A stretch of 64,000 nt of DNA from contig JADJTQ010000001.1 in NCBI GenBank assembly GCA_016711125.1, positions 434,001 to 498,000 on the forward strand. Reading direction: 5' to 3'. Position 1 is the stretch's first letter. Each line of letters begins with the position of its first letter. This stretch comes from Saprospiraceae bacterium (GTDB lineage: Bacteria > Bacteroidota > Bacteroidia > Chitinophagales > Saprospiraceae). A program made the position numbers and the translations under genes. The notes below the pieces were generated by a model, which searched no databases, had not been told where the DNA came from, and saw only the letters and a program-made list of their open reading frames with translations. Shown piece by piece: positions 40,701-50,344 of this stretch.

Positions 40701-41180
40701 TTTTCTGACATAGAGACATTTAGAGATACAATCCGTGAAAATCCGCGTAAATCCGTGGACAAAATAGAATATCATTGGTTAACCAACGCAGGTCGTATGC
40801 TTATCCACGGATGGGCACGGATGGACACGGATAATTTTATAGCAAACCTCTTTGAAATCCACACAAATGAATCTGTGAACCAAAGAATTTTATTGGTTGT
40901 CTGAAAGTGGCGCAAGAAACATTTTCTAAGACCATCCGTGAAAATTCGTGAAAATCCGTGGACAAAAAATAGAATGTTCTTGGTTGGCCCACAATGTTTG
41001 CATGCTTATCCGCGGATGGCCGCTAATTAACGCTGATGAATTTCTCATATAGAAGACATTTAAAGATCACCATCCGTGAAAATCCGTGAAAATCCGTGGA
41101 CAAAAAATAGGATGTTCTTGGTTGTCGAAGGGGGTAGCATGTTTATCCACAGATGGGCACAGATGGCCACGGATGCTAAT
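37750..41180. repeat. Large tandem repeat field, block B (unit about 339 bp)
   Basis: The word CTGACATAG recurs at 37924, 38263, 38602, 38736, 38872, 39211, 39552, 39892, 40027, 40365 and 40705, with a degenerate copy at 41044. The spacing is 338-341 bp, or 134-136 bp for short units. Each full unit is an about 135-bp sub-unit (with ATCCGCTGATGGCCGCTAAT) plus an about 204-bp sub-unit (with TTGGTTAACCAACGCAGG). ATCCGTG and CACGGAT words form inverted arms, so each unit can fold. Copies are near-identical in the centre, which implies recent amplification or gene conversion. It is non-coding. Confidence 0.9.
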
Positions 41181-41257
41181 TAATGCATAAGATCTGCGGA
41201 CCAAACAAGCTTAATTCTCGAAGTCAACATTCTGCCGAAAGTCCTAACTTTACTACC

Positions 41258-41818
41258 ATGAAAGATATCGAGACCAGGCCACCTATCATCCTGCTCATGA
41301 TTTTGGTTTTTACATGGATGACTCTGCAATGCACCAAGGAAGAACCCTTTCTGCCCGTTTTAGATATTCATCCCGACTTTCAACCCCTGGTCGATTTGTT
41401 TGAAGAGGAAGCATCAAAGCGAGGGATAAACCTGACAGTCGACAATTTGATTTTGCAATATGATACATCATTGACTCAATTTATCTGTGCGGAATGTAAC
41501 TCTAGTGAATCTGTCAATAGGGTGCAAAAACAAATTCTTGTAAATCCCAATAACAGGATCTGTTGGCAATATAGCCAGGAGTTGGAAGCACTGATTTTTC
41601 ACGAGCTTGGGCATTGTATTTTGCGACGAAGTCATTTGTCAGATACCCTGCCCAACGGAGACCCCAAAAGTTTGATGATCGTTGGTGATGTCACGGTCTA
41701 TGCACCATGCCGGTACGTGTTTGGTCAAGCCGAAGACTGTAACAATGTCTTCAAGCGATCCTACTACATCGATGAGCTATTTGATTCGAAGACACCGATT
41801 CCTGATTGGGCTAAGTAG
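41258..41818 (+). CDS. Lipoprotein with HExxHxxxxxxH metalloprotease motif
   Basis: 186 residues from the ATG at 41258 (MKDIETRPP), chosen over 41183 because it puts a hydrophobic segment and a lipobox-like cysteine (MTLQC) near the N-terminus. The only strong motif is HELGHCILRRSH, a metzincin-like zinc site. The protein should be tethered to the outer or inner membrane. The substrate is unknown. It directly follows the repeat field. Confidence 0.75.
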   Translation: MKDIETRPPIILLMILVFTWMTLQCTKEEPFLPVLDIHPDFQPLVDLFEEEASKRGINLTVDNLILQYDTSLTQFICAECNSSESVNRVQKQILVNPNNRICWQYSQELEALIFHELGHCILRRSHLSDTLPNGDPKSLMIVGDVTVYAPCRYVFGQAEDCNNVFKRSYYIDELFDSKTPIPDWAK

Positions 41819-42021
41819 TTCCAAGAGTCTGTAAATGACTCTGTATCACTATTTTTTCTCCAATGAAATCAACAGCGAGGAATGTCCTAGCAATTTCTAT
41901 TTTTAGAGAGAGCGACACCCAACAGGTTGTAGACTCATTTCCAGTCGCGCACATTCCATTAATTTTTATGTAATCTACAAGGTTGGATTTTCTTTTTTTT
42001 ACCGCCGGATCTCGATTGCTG

Positions 42022-43254
42022 TTATTCTTCCACTTTTCTCCGCTCCATAATATCCCGATTTATAAAGTGCATCATCCATATCGTAATGGCCATCGTAATC
42101 GCTACAATAATACCCAACACCGGATATCGCTCCAGGTGCCCGGATGGTGACTGAAAAACGATGATGCCAGCTAGAGCCGATGCAATTCCACCGGAGATCT
42201 GAGCCACGGACGAATTTACCCCCATGAAGGCACCCCGGTCAGTGGGATCTGGAATGGCAGTCATCAAAGCTTGTGACGAAATCATCCTAGAGGTAATACC
42301 CAGAAAAAGAATAGCATTTAATACAATTAAAAACCAGAGTGGAGAGATACCGAGTTGCGTGTAATAAACCACCAGAATCATTGACAAAACCGATCCAAAA
42401 ATGAATAATTTCATCTTGCCGATCCTGTCCGCATAACGCCCTATGATTGGACCACCGATCATCGAAACGACACCGGTGACAATATAGATGATCGGCAATT
42501 CTTCCATGGTGACTCCCAAATTATTAACGGCAAATGCGGCTCCAAAAGGCATCAACATAAAACCTCCTGTAGCAAGGAGGGTAGTGGCAGCAAATCCTTT
42601 AAGATACCGTGACTTCGAAATCGTGTGAGACAAATGTCGGAATGGATTTAGTTTTTTTTGCAAGGCGAGATGCGCAGTGACCGGTTTCATTTTCCAAACG
42701 ATACTGCCGTATACAAAAACACTCACTGCTACAATCAATAAAAATGGCGCATGCCAATCCCAGAAGTGCGCTAAGTAGAGACTCAAGGGAATTCCCAATA
42801 CCTGGCTACTTGCAAAGGCCATCTGCACATATCCCATCACTTTGCCGCGTATTTCGAAGGGAAATAGATCGGTGATTATAGCGAAGCTGACAGAGCCGAT
42901 TACCCCACCAAACAAGCCGGTTACTATCCGGGCAATTAATAGTAAATGGTAAGTGGGGGCGATGCCGCAAAGGAAAGTGCCAACTATAAAACCGGTATAA
43001 AAAAACAGAAGAAGTTTTTTCCGGTCAAAGCGGTCGGCAAAACCAGCCGCCGTCAGTCCGGCTGCTCCGGCGCTAAAAGCATAAGCCGAGACCACCAAAC
43101 CAAATTGAGCAGTAGTGATATTGAGCTCCTGCAGGAGGATGGCACTCAATGGCGACAACACCATAAAATCAAGTACGATGGTAAATTGAAGTATGGTGAG
43201 GATAGCCACCATAAAGGCTTCATATCCGGTAAATGTTCTTGCGGCTGATGTCAT
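42022..43254 (-). CDS. MFS transporter
   Basis: 410 residues with about 12 hydrophobic segments. The major-facilitator motif A is visible in the loop after the second helix (GFADRFDRKKLL). This resembles drug/H+ antiporter-like sugar or metabolite exporters, but the substrate cannot be called. It stands alone between the lipoprotein gene and the accessory region. Confidence 0.9.
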   Translation of the reverse strand: MTSAARTFTGYEAFMVAILTILQFTIVLDFMVLSPLSAILLQELNITTAQFGLVVSAYAFSAGAAGLTAAGFADRFDRKKLLLFFYTGFIVGTFLCGIAPTYHLLLIARIVTGLFGGVIGSVSFAIITDLFPFEIRGKVMGYVQMAFASSQVLGIPLSLYLAHFWDWHAPFLLIVAVSVFVYGSIVWKMKPVTAHLALQKKLNPFRHLSHTISKSRYLKGFAATTLLATGGFMLMPFGAAFAVNNLGVTMEELPIIYIVTGVVSMIGGPIIGRYADRIGKMKLFIFGSVLSMILVVYYTQLGISPLWFLIVLNAILFLGITSRMISSQALMTAIPDPTDRGAFMGVNSSVAQISGGIASALAGIIVFQSPSGHLERYPVLGIIVAITMAITIWMMHFINRDIMERRKVEE

Positions 43255-43862
43255 TTTGTTAGATCAACTCTTATTGCCTCACCAGGCAGTTTATCAAATT
43301 GAGCTTCGAAGGTAAATAAGTTGATAGCAAAGTGTAGGACTTTTATACCCTCCCTTTGCTTAACTAAAATCGACTGTGCTCTGTAATAGTCTTTGGCTCT
43401 AATTGAGGCTGTTTGCTTTTATCGCAGGTCAACGGACCAAAAATTATGATCGTATTCCGGATCCCATGGCAATAGATTTTGGGTCTTCAAGTCATTTTTT
43501 AGACGCTTATCAGTGTTTATAAATATTTGTCTTCGCTAATCATTCGCCTCGTGTTGAGTCGGTCGCTGGTGTAGTCACGAACCCGGTTTCTGTGTCAATA
43601 GGCAGCACTGGTAATATACTCATAGTTAAGATGATCCTGTTTAGGTCCATCCCTACGGAGGCCAGATAGAGTGACCCTTTTGACAACGTAGCTACAATAT
43701 CCGGCACGTTGTGTATCTTTGGAAAGAGTGTTGAAATGGTCGCTATAAGCGTTGGATTTAAATCTAGAGTTATAAAAAGGCGAAGTGGCGATACAAGAAT
43801 GTGGCTTATATAAGTAAGTTGTGTGCAATTTTACAGAACGACACTAACTAATAATTTAAACA
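43255..43862. other. Intergenic region with diverged 240-bp repeat, copy 1
   Basis: No intact gene. The stretch about 43600-43840 resembles 53625-53860 in order and spacing: shared words include CTACAATATC, GTATCTTTGG, AAATGGTCGCT and GCGAAGTGG. Both copies lie upstream of a plus-strand gene and end in a GATACA... segment with AAGT near the end. The reverse strand reads as a broken peptide in both, so it may be a decayed gene or a conserved leader. Confidence 0.5.
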
Positions 43863-44660
43863 ATGAAGACATATTTTGTAGACTCATTTACAAATGAAAA
43901 ATTTAAAGGAAATCCTGCTGCGGTTTGTATTGTTGAGAACAGTATTGACGAAAAGGAAATGCAAGGCATTGCAACCGAAATTGGGTTTTCAGAAACTGCA
44001 TTTATAAAAAAAATTTCTGACAACTCATATAATATTAGATTTTTTACACCAAAAATGGAAATACCTTTATGTGGACACGCCACATTAGCATCTTCCAAAA
44101 TTATTTTTGACACAACACCTTTAAACAACATTAAGTTTATAAATATCAACAATGTTGAATTGGTTATTGAAAAATCGGGAACAAAAATTAAAATGCAATT
44201 CCCAGTTTATGAAACAGAAGAAATTGAAGTGCCACAAAATATGCTTATTGCACTTGGAATAAATGAAATTGAGAATAAAAGATACAGTCCAACCAATAAA
44301 ATAATTTTAATTGAAATTAAAGACACAAAAACATTGGCTGATTTGCGACCAGACTTTCTTTCATTAGTAAAATCTTATGAGGGAATAAATGGTGTTTTAG
44401 TTACTGCACAATCTGACAGCATTGACTTTGATTTTCATTACCGATATTTTTGGCCTTGGGCAGGTACAAATGAAGATCCAGTAACAGGCGGAATTCAAAC
44501 TTTTTTGACAAAATATTGGGCTATAAAATTGAACAAAAATAAACTGAATGCTTTTCAGTCATCTGCAAGAACAGGCAAAATGAACACTGAACTTAATGAT
44601 AATAAAGTATTTATCTATGGCGAAGCCGTTACTGTTTTTGAAGGAATATTTAAAAATTAA
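43863..44660 (+). CDS. PhzF-family isomerase/epimerase
   Basis: 265 residues, about full length. Family motifs are present: FKGNPAAVCIVE near the start, FSETAF, FFTPKMEIPLCGHATLA and NEDPVTGG. PhzF-like proteins have the diaminopimelate-epimerase fold; most have unknown substrates. The gene is AT-rich and is followed after 4 bp by the DinB-like gene, so both are probably cotranscribed. Confidence 0.9.
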   Translation: MKTYFVDSFTNEKFKGNPAAVCIVENSIDEKEMQGIATEIGFSETAFIKKISDNSYNIRFFTPKMEIPLCGHATLASSKIIFDTTPLNNIKFININNVELVIEKSGTKIKMQFPVYETEEIEVPQNMLIALGINEIENKRYSPTNKIILIEIKDTKTLADLRPDFLSLVKSYEGINGVLVTAQSDSIDFDFHYRYFWPWAGTNEDPVTGGIQTFLTKYWAIKLNKNKLNAFQSSARTGKMNTELNDNKVFIYGEAVTVFEGIFKN

Positions 44661-44664
44661 GTCA

Positions 44665-45113
44665 ATGGTAATCGAAATACTAAAAGGCTTATTCGACAGA
44701 GATTTGAATAAATTAAAGAATGAAATCAACTTGTATAAGAATGAAAATAATCTTTGGAAAGTTGATAAGCAAATTACCAATTCAGCAGGAAACCTTTGCC
44801 TACATTTAATTGGAAATCTTAACACATATATTGGTGCTGAAATTGGAAAGACAAATTACATTAGAAACAGAGAACTCGAATTTTCGTTAAAGAACATTCC
44901 AAAAGCCGAACTAATTAAAAACATAGAGAAAACGTTAGTAATTGTAACTACATCACTCGACAAATTAACTGATGAAGATTTGGGCAAAGAATATCCTATT
45001 TTGGTTTTGAAACAAAGACTTCGACAGGATATTTTTTAATTCATTTGACAACCCATTTAGCGTATCATATTGGACAAATAAATTTTCACAGAAGACTTTT
45101 GGATTTAGAATGA
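44665..45113 (+). pseudogene. DinB-like (DUF1572) gene with frameshift near the 3' end
   Basis: The first 124 residues (MVIEILKGLFDR...) run to a stop at 45039, but the last family-typical part (FLIHLTTHLAYHIGQINFHR) is in another frame and ends at 45113. One base is missing around 44995-45010. Restored, the protein has 149 residues, the usual DinB four-helix length with the three-histidine metal site partly supplied by THLAYH. The stop comes 19 bp before an attC-like palindrome. Confidence 0.75.
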
Positions 45114-45131
45114 AGAGAAAAAAACTGCACA

Positions 45132-45275
45132 CAACAGGCGTTTGGCAAAAGTGGCGGTTCAGTGCTCCGCAGACACATTTGTAGTTAGTCAAAGTTTGGT
45201 TCTCCGCATCAATCCGCGGCGGCAGATGGTGAAAATCGCCACCTTCGCCAAGCGCCAAACCGCTGCCAGTAATTA
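45132..45275. repeat. attC-like palindromic region 1
   Basis: The left arm, GGCGTTTGGC and AGTGGCG, pairs with CGCCAC and GCGCCAAAC about 100 bp later. An AACA word precedes the left arm. The right end lacks a clean GTTRRRY, so the match to an integron attC is partial. Five such structures lie between single genes in this region. Confidence 0.4.
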
Positions 45276-45280
45276 GAAGT

Positions 45281-46165
45281 ATGAAGACAATTCGAAACAT
45301 ATTCTTCGTGACATTTTATTTCTGGGTTAGTCATTCACAAGCTCAGGTATTAAGTAACAGAATTGCAAGTCAAGCATGTAAAAGCCTCGAATCAATTACT
45401 GATTTCCAAACCTTGGAGGATAGTTTAGATTCCAATATTGCCTCTGCAATGGCGGAAATAATGTCTACAGCCAGCAATGAAGAAAGAGGCCTTTTGAGTA
45501 CAATTGACGGCATGAAGTCAACTCTACTTGAAGCTCTGATTCTGGTCACCAATAACTGCAGTCATGTCCGAAATTTACTAATTGAAAAGAGGAGATCAAT
45601 ATACTATCGAAATTCAGACAATGTAGAGGCACAAATGTACTATGAAGAGGGTACTAGATATCTTCAAGATGGTGATTATCCAAATGCCATTTTGAACTAC
45701 AGAAGGGCAATAAAGCAAGATAGGAAGTTTGTCTATGCAATTGATAACCTAGCAGTAGCATATCGAAAGCAGGAAGTCTTGAAAAGGGCACTCAAGCAAT
45801 ACAATCGCTCGTTAGAAATCTTCCCCGAAGGTAGTGTAGCCTTGACCAATGCGGCTGTGATTCATTCTTTTAACGAAGACTACGATAATGCAGCAGATCT
45901 TTACACGAAGCTAAAATTTTACTATCCAGAAAACCCTGAAGGATATTTTGGTTTGGGTAAAATATTCTATCTCATGAAAGTATATGATAAGGCTCTAGAT
46001 AATATATTCTTTGCCCATCGTAAGTATCTGGAAATAGATTCAGATTATGTGGAAGATAGTCAAAAGTTAATCGATATTGTAGTGTCGGACTTACGGCGAA
46101 TGAATATGATCGAATTGGTCGAGCAAAAGGCAAAGGAACATAATATTAAAATGGAACTTAAGTGA
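45281..46165 (+). CDS. Secreted TPR-repeat protein
   Basis: 294 residues with an N-terminal signal peptide (IFFVTFYFWVSHSQAQ). The second half has tetratricopeptide-like repeats, for example YLQDGDYPNAILNYRRAI and YRKQEVLKRALKQYNRSL. Such proteins usually mediate protein contacts in the periplasm. It is flanked by attC-like regions on both sides, as a single-gene cassette would be. Confidence 0.85.
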   Translation: MKTIRNIFFVTFYFWVSHSQAQVLSNRIASQACKSLESITDFQTLEDSLDSNIASAMAEIMSTASNEERGLLSTIDGMKSTLLEALILVTNNCSHVRNLLIEKRRSIYYRNSDNVEAQMYYEEGTRYLQDGDYPNAILNYRRAIKQDRKFVYAIDNLAVAYRKQEVLKRALKQYNRSLEIFPEGSVALTNAAVIHSFNEDYDNAADLYTKLKFYYPENPEGYFGLGKIFYLMKVYDKALDNIFFAHRKYLEIDSDYVEDSQKLIDIVVSDLRRMNMIELVEQKAKEHNIKMELK

Positions 46166-46169
46166 ACCA

Positions 46170-46284
46170 CTGGCAACATTGCACGACCACGGCATGCCTC
46201 CTTCGTCGGCACAGCCGGGTGTACTAGGCGATATGACGGCATGCTTCGCACAGCCGCATATCATTATCCGCGTTACTTGCCACT
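46170..46284. repeat. attC-like palindromic region 2
   Basis: Bounded by TGGCAAC at the left and CGTTACTTGCCA at the right, which form inverted ends. The first about 45 bp (from AACATTGCACGACCAC) is nearly identical to the site at 56769-56834. It fits the pattern AACATTG ... CGTTR of the other sites. Confidence 0.5.
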
Positions 46285-46366
46285 AAAATCAAAAAAGGCA
46301 GCTAGCGAAACCGAAGCGAAAAGACAATTGAACATGATATTTAAAGCATTTTAAAATTTACTCGAT

Positions 46367-47180
46367 ATGAAAGACAGACTAATACTTTTGTCACTGCTCA
46401 TACCAGTATTTACAACTGGCTATAGCCAAGAGAAGATGGAAATCGAAGGAGCCATCATCATCAAGAATTCGGAAGATACTACACCCGAGGCTGGTACGAT
46501 ACGGTTCAATACAACTACTAATGATTTTGAAGGTTGGAACGGGCATCAATGGCTTTCTCTTACAAGATTACGAGAGTCTGGAGGTGGGGTGACTGATGCC
46601 GATGGGAATACTTATACAACAGTGAAGTTAGGCACCTCAGGAATGGATAGTGGAAAATCTGAAGACCACTAAATATAATGACAATATAGGTATTCTTAAT
46701 GTTACAGATGCTACTCAATGGTCTGGATTAGATGTTTCTCAAACCGGAGCCTGGTGTTATTATGACAATCTAAGCAGTAGTAATTCTACTTATGGCAAGC
46801 TGTATAACTGGTATGCAGTAAATACCGGTAAACTTTGCCCGACCGGCTGGCATGTTCCCAGCGACACTGAGTGGACGACCCTGAAAGATTATTTAGGTGG
46901 GGCAGGAATTGCAGGAGGTAAAATGAAGGAGACGGGCACCATCCATTGGAATAGCCCGAACACCGGAGCCACCAACGAGAGTGGCTTTACAGGTCTTCCC
47001 GGCGGCACCCGCGACAACAATGGAACGTTCAACGTTCTTGGTTACGTCGGCGACTGGTGGAGTTCTACTGAGTCTGGAGCTAATGCCTGGTTCCGGAACC
47101 TGAGCTACCTCAATGGCATTGTAGGCCGGAGCGACGTTGGTGAGAGGTGGGGTTTTTCGGTTCGTTGCTTGAGGGATTGA
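46367..47180 (+). CDS. DGR target protein with FISUMP domain (variable C-terminus; frameshifted)
   Basis: The frame starts with a signal peptide (MKDRLILLSLLIPVFTTGYS). A FISUMP-type domain (PF09603) follows: DADGNTYTTVK, ENLKTTKYND, LCPTGWHVPSDTEWTTLK. The last 62 residues lie in the variable repeat (46990-47174) and end in RCLRD. One extra base near 46640 (GGAATGG) breaks the frame: the first part stops at 46672 and the second runs to 47180. With it removed the protein has 270 residues. The family has a C-type-lectin-like fold used by DGRs as a ligand-binding scaffold. The product should be exposed on the cell surface or secreted. Confidence 0.85.
46990..47174 (+). repeat. DGR variable repeat (VR)
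   Basis: 185 bp at the 3' end of the target gene. It aligns without gaps to the template repeat at 47742-47926. Of 26 differences, 24 are at TR adenines; the two others are TGT/TCT and TTG/TGG. Changes affect 18 codons at adenines, mostly AAC or AAT in the template. The invariant 3' end GGTTTTTCGGTTCGTTGC probably contains the IMH. Confidence 0.95.
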
Positions 47181-47212
47181 TTGACTATTTGCATATTTGA
47201 CTATTTTATCAT

Positions 47213-47225
47213 ACCGCGAAGCGGT
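47213..47225 (+). other. Hairpin downstream of VR
   Basis: ACCGC-gaa-GCGGT lies 38 bp after the VR and before the Avd gene. DGRs often need a hairpin or cruciform just downstream of the IMH; this one is short and somewhat far, so the assignment is tentative. Confidence 0.4.
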
Positions 47226-47242
47226 CGATTATAATTTTTTAT

Positions 47243-47583
47243 ATGAGTCTTCACAGTGATTTGCCAGTATATAAAGCCAGTTATGATTTGCTGCTAAACA
47301 TTTTTGAGTTTACCAGAAATTTTAAGAAAGAGTATAAATATACCGTAGGAGAAAGCATCAAGAAAGAAACGATTACTTTGCTTACACTGCTATACCGGGC
47401 CAATAGCCGAGTTGATAAAAGTGCGGTGCTGCAAGAAGCGAGAGAACATATTGAGGTGATCCGATTATTCATAAGGCTGATGAAAGATATGAAGCAGATA
47501 AGTTTAAAAGAATTTGTAGGTGTGATAAGGTAGTAGAAAGTGTATCAAAACAGCTCACAGGGTGGCAAAGGTCATTAAAATGA
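47243..47583 (+). CDS. avd: Avd-like four-helix-bundle protein of the DGR (frameshifted)
   Basis: The first frame (MSLHSDLPVYKASYDLLL) stops at 47533 after 96 residues. The typical family tail (VESVSKQLTGWQRSLK) is in another frame and ends at 47583, so one base is missing near 47518-47530. Repaired length is 113 residues. Avd is a basic four-helix-bundle protein that binds the reverse transcriptase and template RNA in DGRs. Its place between the VR gene and the TR is the usual DGR order. Confidence 0.85.
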
Positions 47584-47741
47584 AAGTTAGATATTCCGGC
47601 CAGAGTCGGGTATATAGTCACGGCGTACCCGAGAGTGCATTTGATTAAATCCGGTAATCCGCTGTTGCTGTAAATGACCATCCCTTGTGCGTCAAAATGG
47701 TGGGCGGCAGCTAAAATTAGATCAGTGATTACTTTTAGCGT

Positions 47742-47926
47742 CAGGTCTTCCCGGCGGCAACCGCAACAACAATGGAACGTTCAACAAACTTGGAAACAAC
47801 GGCAACTGGTGGAGTTCTACTGAGTGTGGAGCTAATGCCTGGTACCGGAACCTGAACTACAACAATGACAATGTAAACCGGAACAACAATGATAAGAGGT
47901 TGGGTTTTTCGGTTCGTTGCTTGAGG
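47742..47926 (+). repeat. DGR template repeat (TR)
   Basis: 185 bp, non-coding, 158 bp after the Avd gene. It is rich in AAC/AAT triplets where the VR has varied. The shared 5' border is CAGGTCTTCCCGGCGGC. Its last eight bases, GCTTGAGG, are the target duplication of the IS66 insertion, and the original continuation (GACTTAATCGG) now lies at 50289. Confidence 0.95.
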
Positions 47927-47982
47927 GTAAGCGCTCGGGCACGGACGTATAAAATTGACTTAAATCTACTGGGAGGGAGAGA

Positions 47983-49443
47983 TTAGACAGATAGAAACTG
48001 ATAGTCTTTTGTGGGTAGGAGTTCGTTTAGCTTTTGAATGTTATGATTATCGATTCTCAGGTAGACATCGGTTAACCATCGGTGAGGATCTATATCATTG
48101 ATTTTGCACATGGCAAAGAAGGAGTAGAAAATGGCTGCATATTCGGCACCTTGGTGCGACGCAGCAAACATGAAGTTCTTTCGGCCCAGAGCTAGTGGTC
48201 TAATTTGATTCTCAATCAAATTATTGTCCGGTCTTAATATTCCATTGTTGGTGTACTCAATAAGCCCATCCCACCTTTTAAGCATGTATTTTACAGCGCG
48301 TTGAAAAGGATTATTTGGTAAATTTGGCTGCAAATTATCCAGCAGCCACTCTTTTAATGCCAACAATATTGGAACGGATAATTCTTGTCGTGTTTTTAAT
48401 TTTTGTTCGAAATCGTAGGCCTCTTCATCCATTTGCCTTTCGATCAGGTACAGCTTTTTAATTTCCTCGAGCACATAGCCTGATTTTTTTCTTGTCATAT
48501 TCCAATGCTTCGGTGAATTTTCTGCGGCTATGGACCAGACAATGTATCAGGGTAACGGCGGTTTCTTTACCCTTGTCCTCATAGGATACATTTCCATCTA
48601 CTTGCAGATAGCCTTTAAACCCCTTAAGTGAATCCAGAATATTTACCTTTTCTTTCGTTTTAATGTATTCAAAAAGGACTAACCGTTCATTGGGTGCGGC
48701 CTTTACTAAAAGCATCCTTTTAATGGACTGCCCGGTTTATCTCTTGTCAACACGCGCATACTTGTTTCGTCTGCTTGCATGTAATTGCTTCGATGGATTT
48801 CTTCTCTTAAGACGGGGATCAAAATCCCAAGTTTTTTGGCACCCAAAGCCAGATAATTTAACAAGGTTGAGGGTGACATCTTAACTTGATTTCTGGCTAA
48901 TATTTTAGACTGGCGGTACAATGGTAGGTGATCAGCATACTTTTTTACCGCTATATCAGCTGCAAAACTCGCTCCAGCATTCGATTTTGGAAAGGGATCA
49001 TTTAATGGGGCTATATGAAAAGTCCCTTCATGGTCTAGATAATTAGGACGAACTGTTCTTATTACATAGATTTCCGCAGGCTTTATTTCCAGTTTTCACT
49101 GATCGCCTCTCCAATCCTGTCCATGTTGCTTGTATCCACATCTGGATTAATCACAATTACCTCTCTTCGAAGCGATTCAGATATTTTCTCTCGAACCGGT
49201 TGTTCGCCTTTTCGCTTTTTCTTCCGTACAACTAATTCGACTTCATCCACGGTCTGGGATCTCCATTGGCTGATCGCCAAACAAATTCGCTTGACCTGGC
49301 AATTCTGTTGTAAATCGCTCGGATTTAGAACCATACACCGCCTTACGAAGTTGTTCCAAATCAAATTTTAATTGCGCGTTCTCCCGGCGCAACTCTTCGT
49401 TGATCTTTACTAATCCTTCATATGTAGGTTGTGCATTATTCAC
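47983..49443 (-). pseudogene. tnpC: IS66 transposase TnpC (several frameshifts)
   Basis: The reading frame is broken into at least five pieces between 49443 (GTG start) and 47983. Together they give a full IS66 transposase: an N-terminal leucine-zipper-like segment (INEELRRENAQLKFDLEQL), a zinc-finger-like region, the core with MQADETSMRVL and VDGNVSYED, and the family end with GRKNFMFAASHQGAEYAA. At least four single-base changes are needed to read it through, many for an element with a perfect target duplication. Confidence 0.85.
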
Positions 49444-49518
49444 CTAATAAAAATACAAAAACATATGCATATTATTGCTAATGCATATCCAGAAATTTTA
49501 TATTTATTTTAGGTCTAT

Positions 49519-49884
49519 TTATGCTCTTTTCCTTTCCGGGTTTATATACCGTTTACGTAATTTGGCAGTGCCAATTTCAACTCCTTCCAACATCATCAGT
49601 AAGGTCGATATCTCCAATTGCTGTGTCTCGAGGTCTTCTTTCCAATCCGGAAGCTCCAAAGTGCCAGAAGCCAACTTTTTGTAATAAATCACATACCCCG
49701 TACGATCCCAGACTAACACCTTAATGAGCGTTCGGCGTTTATTGAGAAATATAAAGCCATCGCCACTTAATAAATCCTTACCCATTTCATTGTTGACCAC
49801 ACCACCAAGTCCGTTAAAACTTTTGCGCATGTCTGTTGGCTTACGATACAGATAATAGGTCCGAACTCCAGGAATGCCAATCAT
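49519..49884 (-). CDS. tnpB: IS66 accessory protein TnpB
   Basis: 121 residues, intact. Typical of IS66 Orf2: YYLYRKPTDMRKSFNGL near the start and GDGFIFLNKRRTLIKVLVWD in the middle. It overlaps the tnpA stop by ATGA at 49881-49884. Confidence 0.93.
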   Translation of the reverse strand: MIGIPGVRTYYLYRKPTDMRKSFNGLGGVVNNEMGKDLLSGDGFIFLNKRRTLIKVLVWDRTGYVIYYKKLASGTLELPDWKEDLETQQLEISTLLMMLEGVEIGTAKLRKRYINPERKRA

Positions 49885-50206
49885 CTTATGGTCAAAATAT
49901 TTTCTAAGTATGCTTCTGGAACCAATGAAGAGAATCGAACACGTTTCCCATCAGGCATTATTATTTCCATCTGGAAATCCGGATTCCTTACTATCCCAGG
50001 ATTCACCCGAACGAAAGCCTCGGTCTTCGACCGGTCGGAGATACAGCACCATTCTCGGTGTCCATGTGCTTTTGATACTTATTCCGCCAGTAAATCAAAC
50101 TGCTTTCCTTTAATCGAGTCTTCTTGCAGAAACCTTCCTTCGATAAGGTGCCTTCTTCGTAGGCAGCTATGAGTGGAAATATCTCTGTCGCATTATGTCT
50201 CTTCAT
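49881..50206 (-). pseudogene. tnpA: IS66 accessory protein TnpA (frameshifted)
   Basis: The first frame (MKRHNATEIFPLIAAYEEG) has the helix-turn-helix-like start of IS66 TnpA and stops at 50003. The C-terminal part (NPDFQMEIIMPDGKRV) continues in another frame to a stop at 49881. One base change near 50005-50010 restores it. Confidence 0.75.
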
Positions 50207-50302
50207 ACCTTTGCCTTTATTTTACACAAAGGTGTAGGCTTTTTCTTGATCATCCAAGACGCTCATGCCTGAGCGCTTACGCTTGAGGGACTTAATCGGG
50301 AT

Positions 50303-50330
50303 AAATGCCCTGCAGGTTTGCAGGGCATTT
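50303..50330 (+). terminator. Strong hairpin between TR and RT gene
   Basis: A perfect 12-bp stem AAATGCCCTGCA/TGCAGGGCATTT with loop GGTT, followed by two further T. It may end the TR transcript or be a structured part of the TR RNA. Before the IS66 insertion it lay about 15 bp after the TR. Confidence 0.65.
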
Positions 50331-50344
50331 TTAGTAAATCAATT

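Larger units (their letters stand above)
47927..50280 (-). mobile_element. IS66-family insertion sequence within the DGR
   Basis: 2354 bp. The ends start GTAAGCGCTC and match over 22 bp at 18 positions when the right end is read on the other strand. Perfect 8-bp target duplications GCTTGAGG lie at 47919-47926 and 50281-50288. It carries tnpA, tnpB and tnpC on the minus strand, but tnpC and tnpA are frameshifted. The insertion separates the TR from the hairpin and RT gene. Confidence 0.93.

Noticed and set aside
37750..41180. CRISPR array
   Set aside because: Units are about 339 bp and tandem, without short repeats alternating with unique spacers, and no cas genes are near.
47584..47741. Small gene between Avd and TR
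   Set aside because: No plausible frame; more likely the leader of the template RNA.
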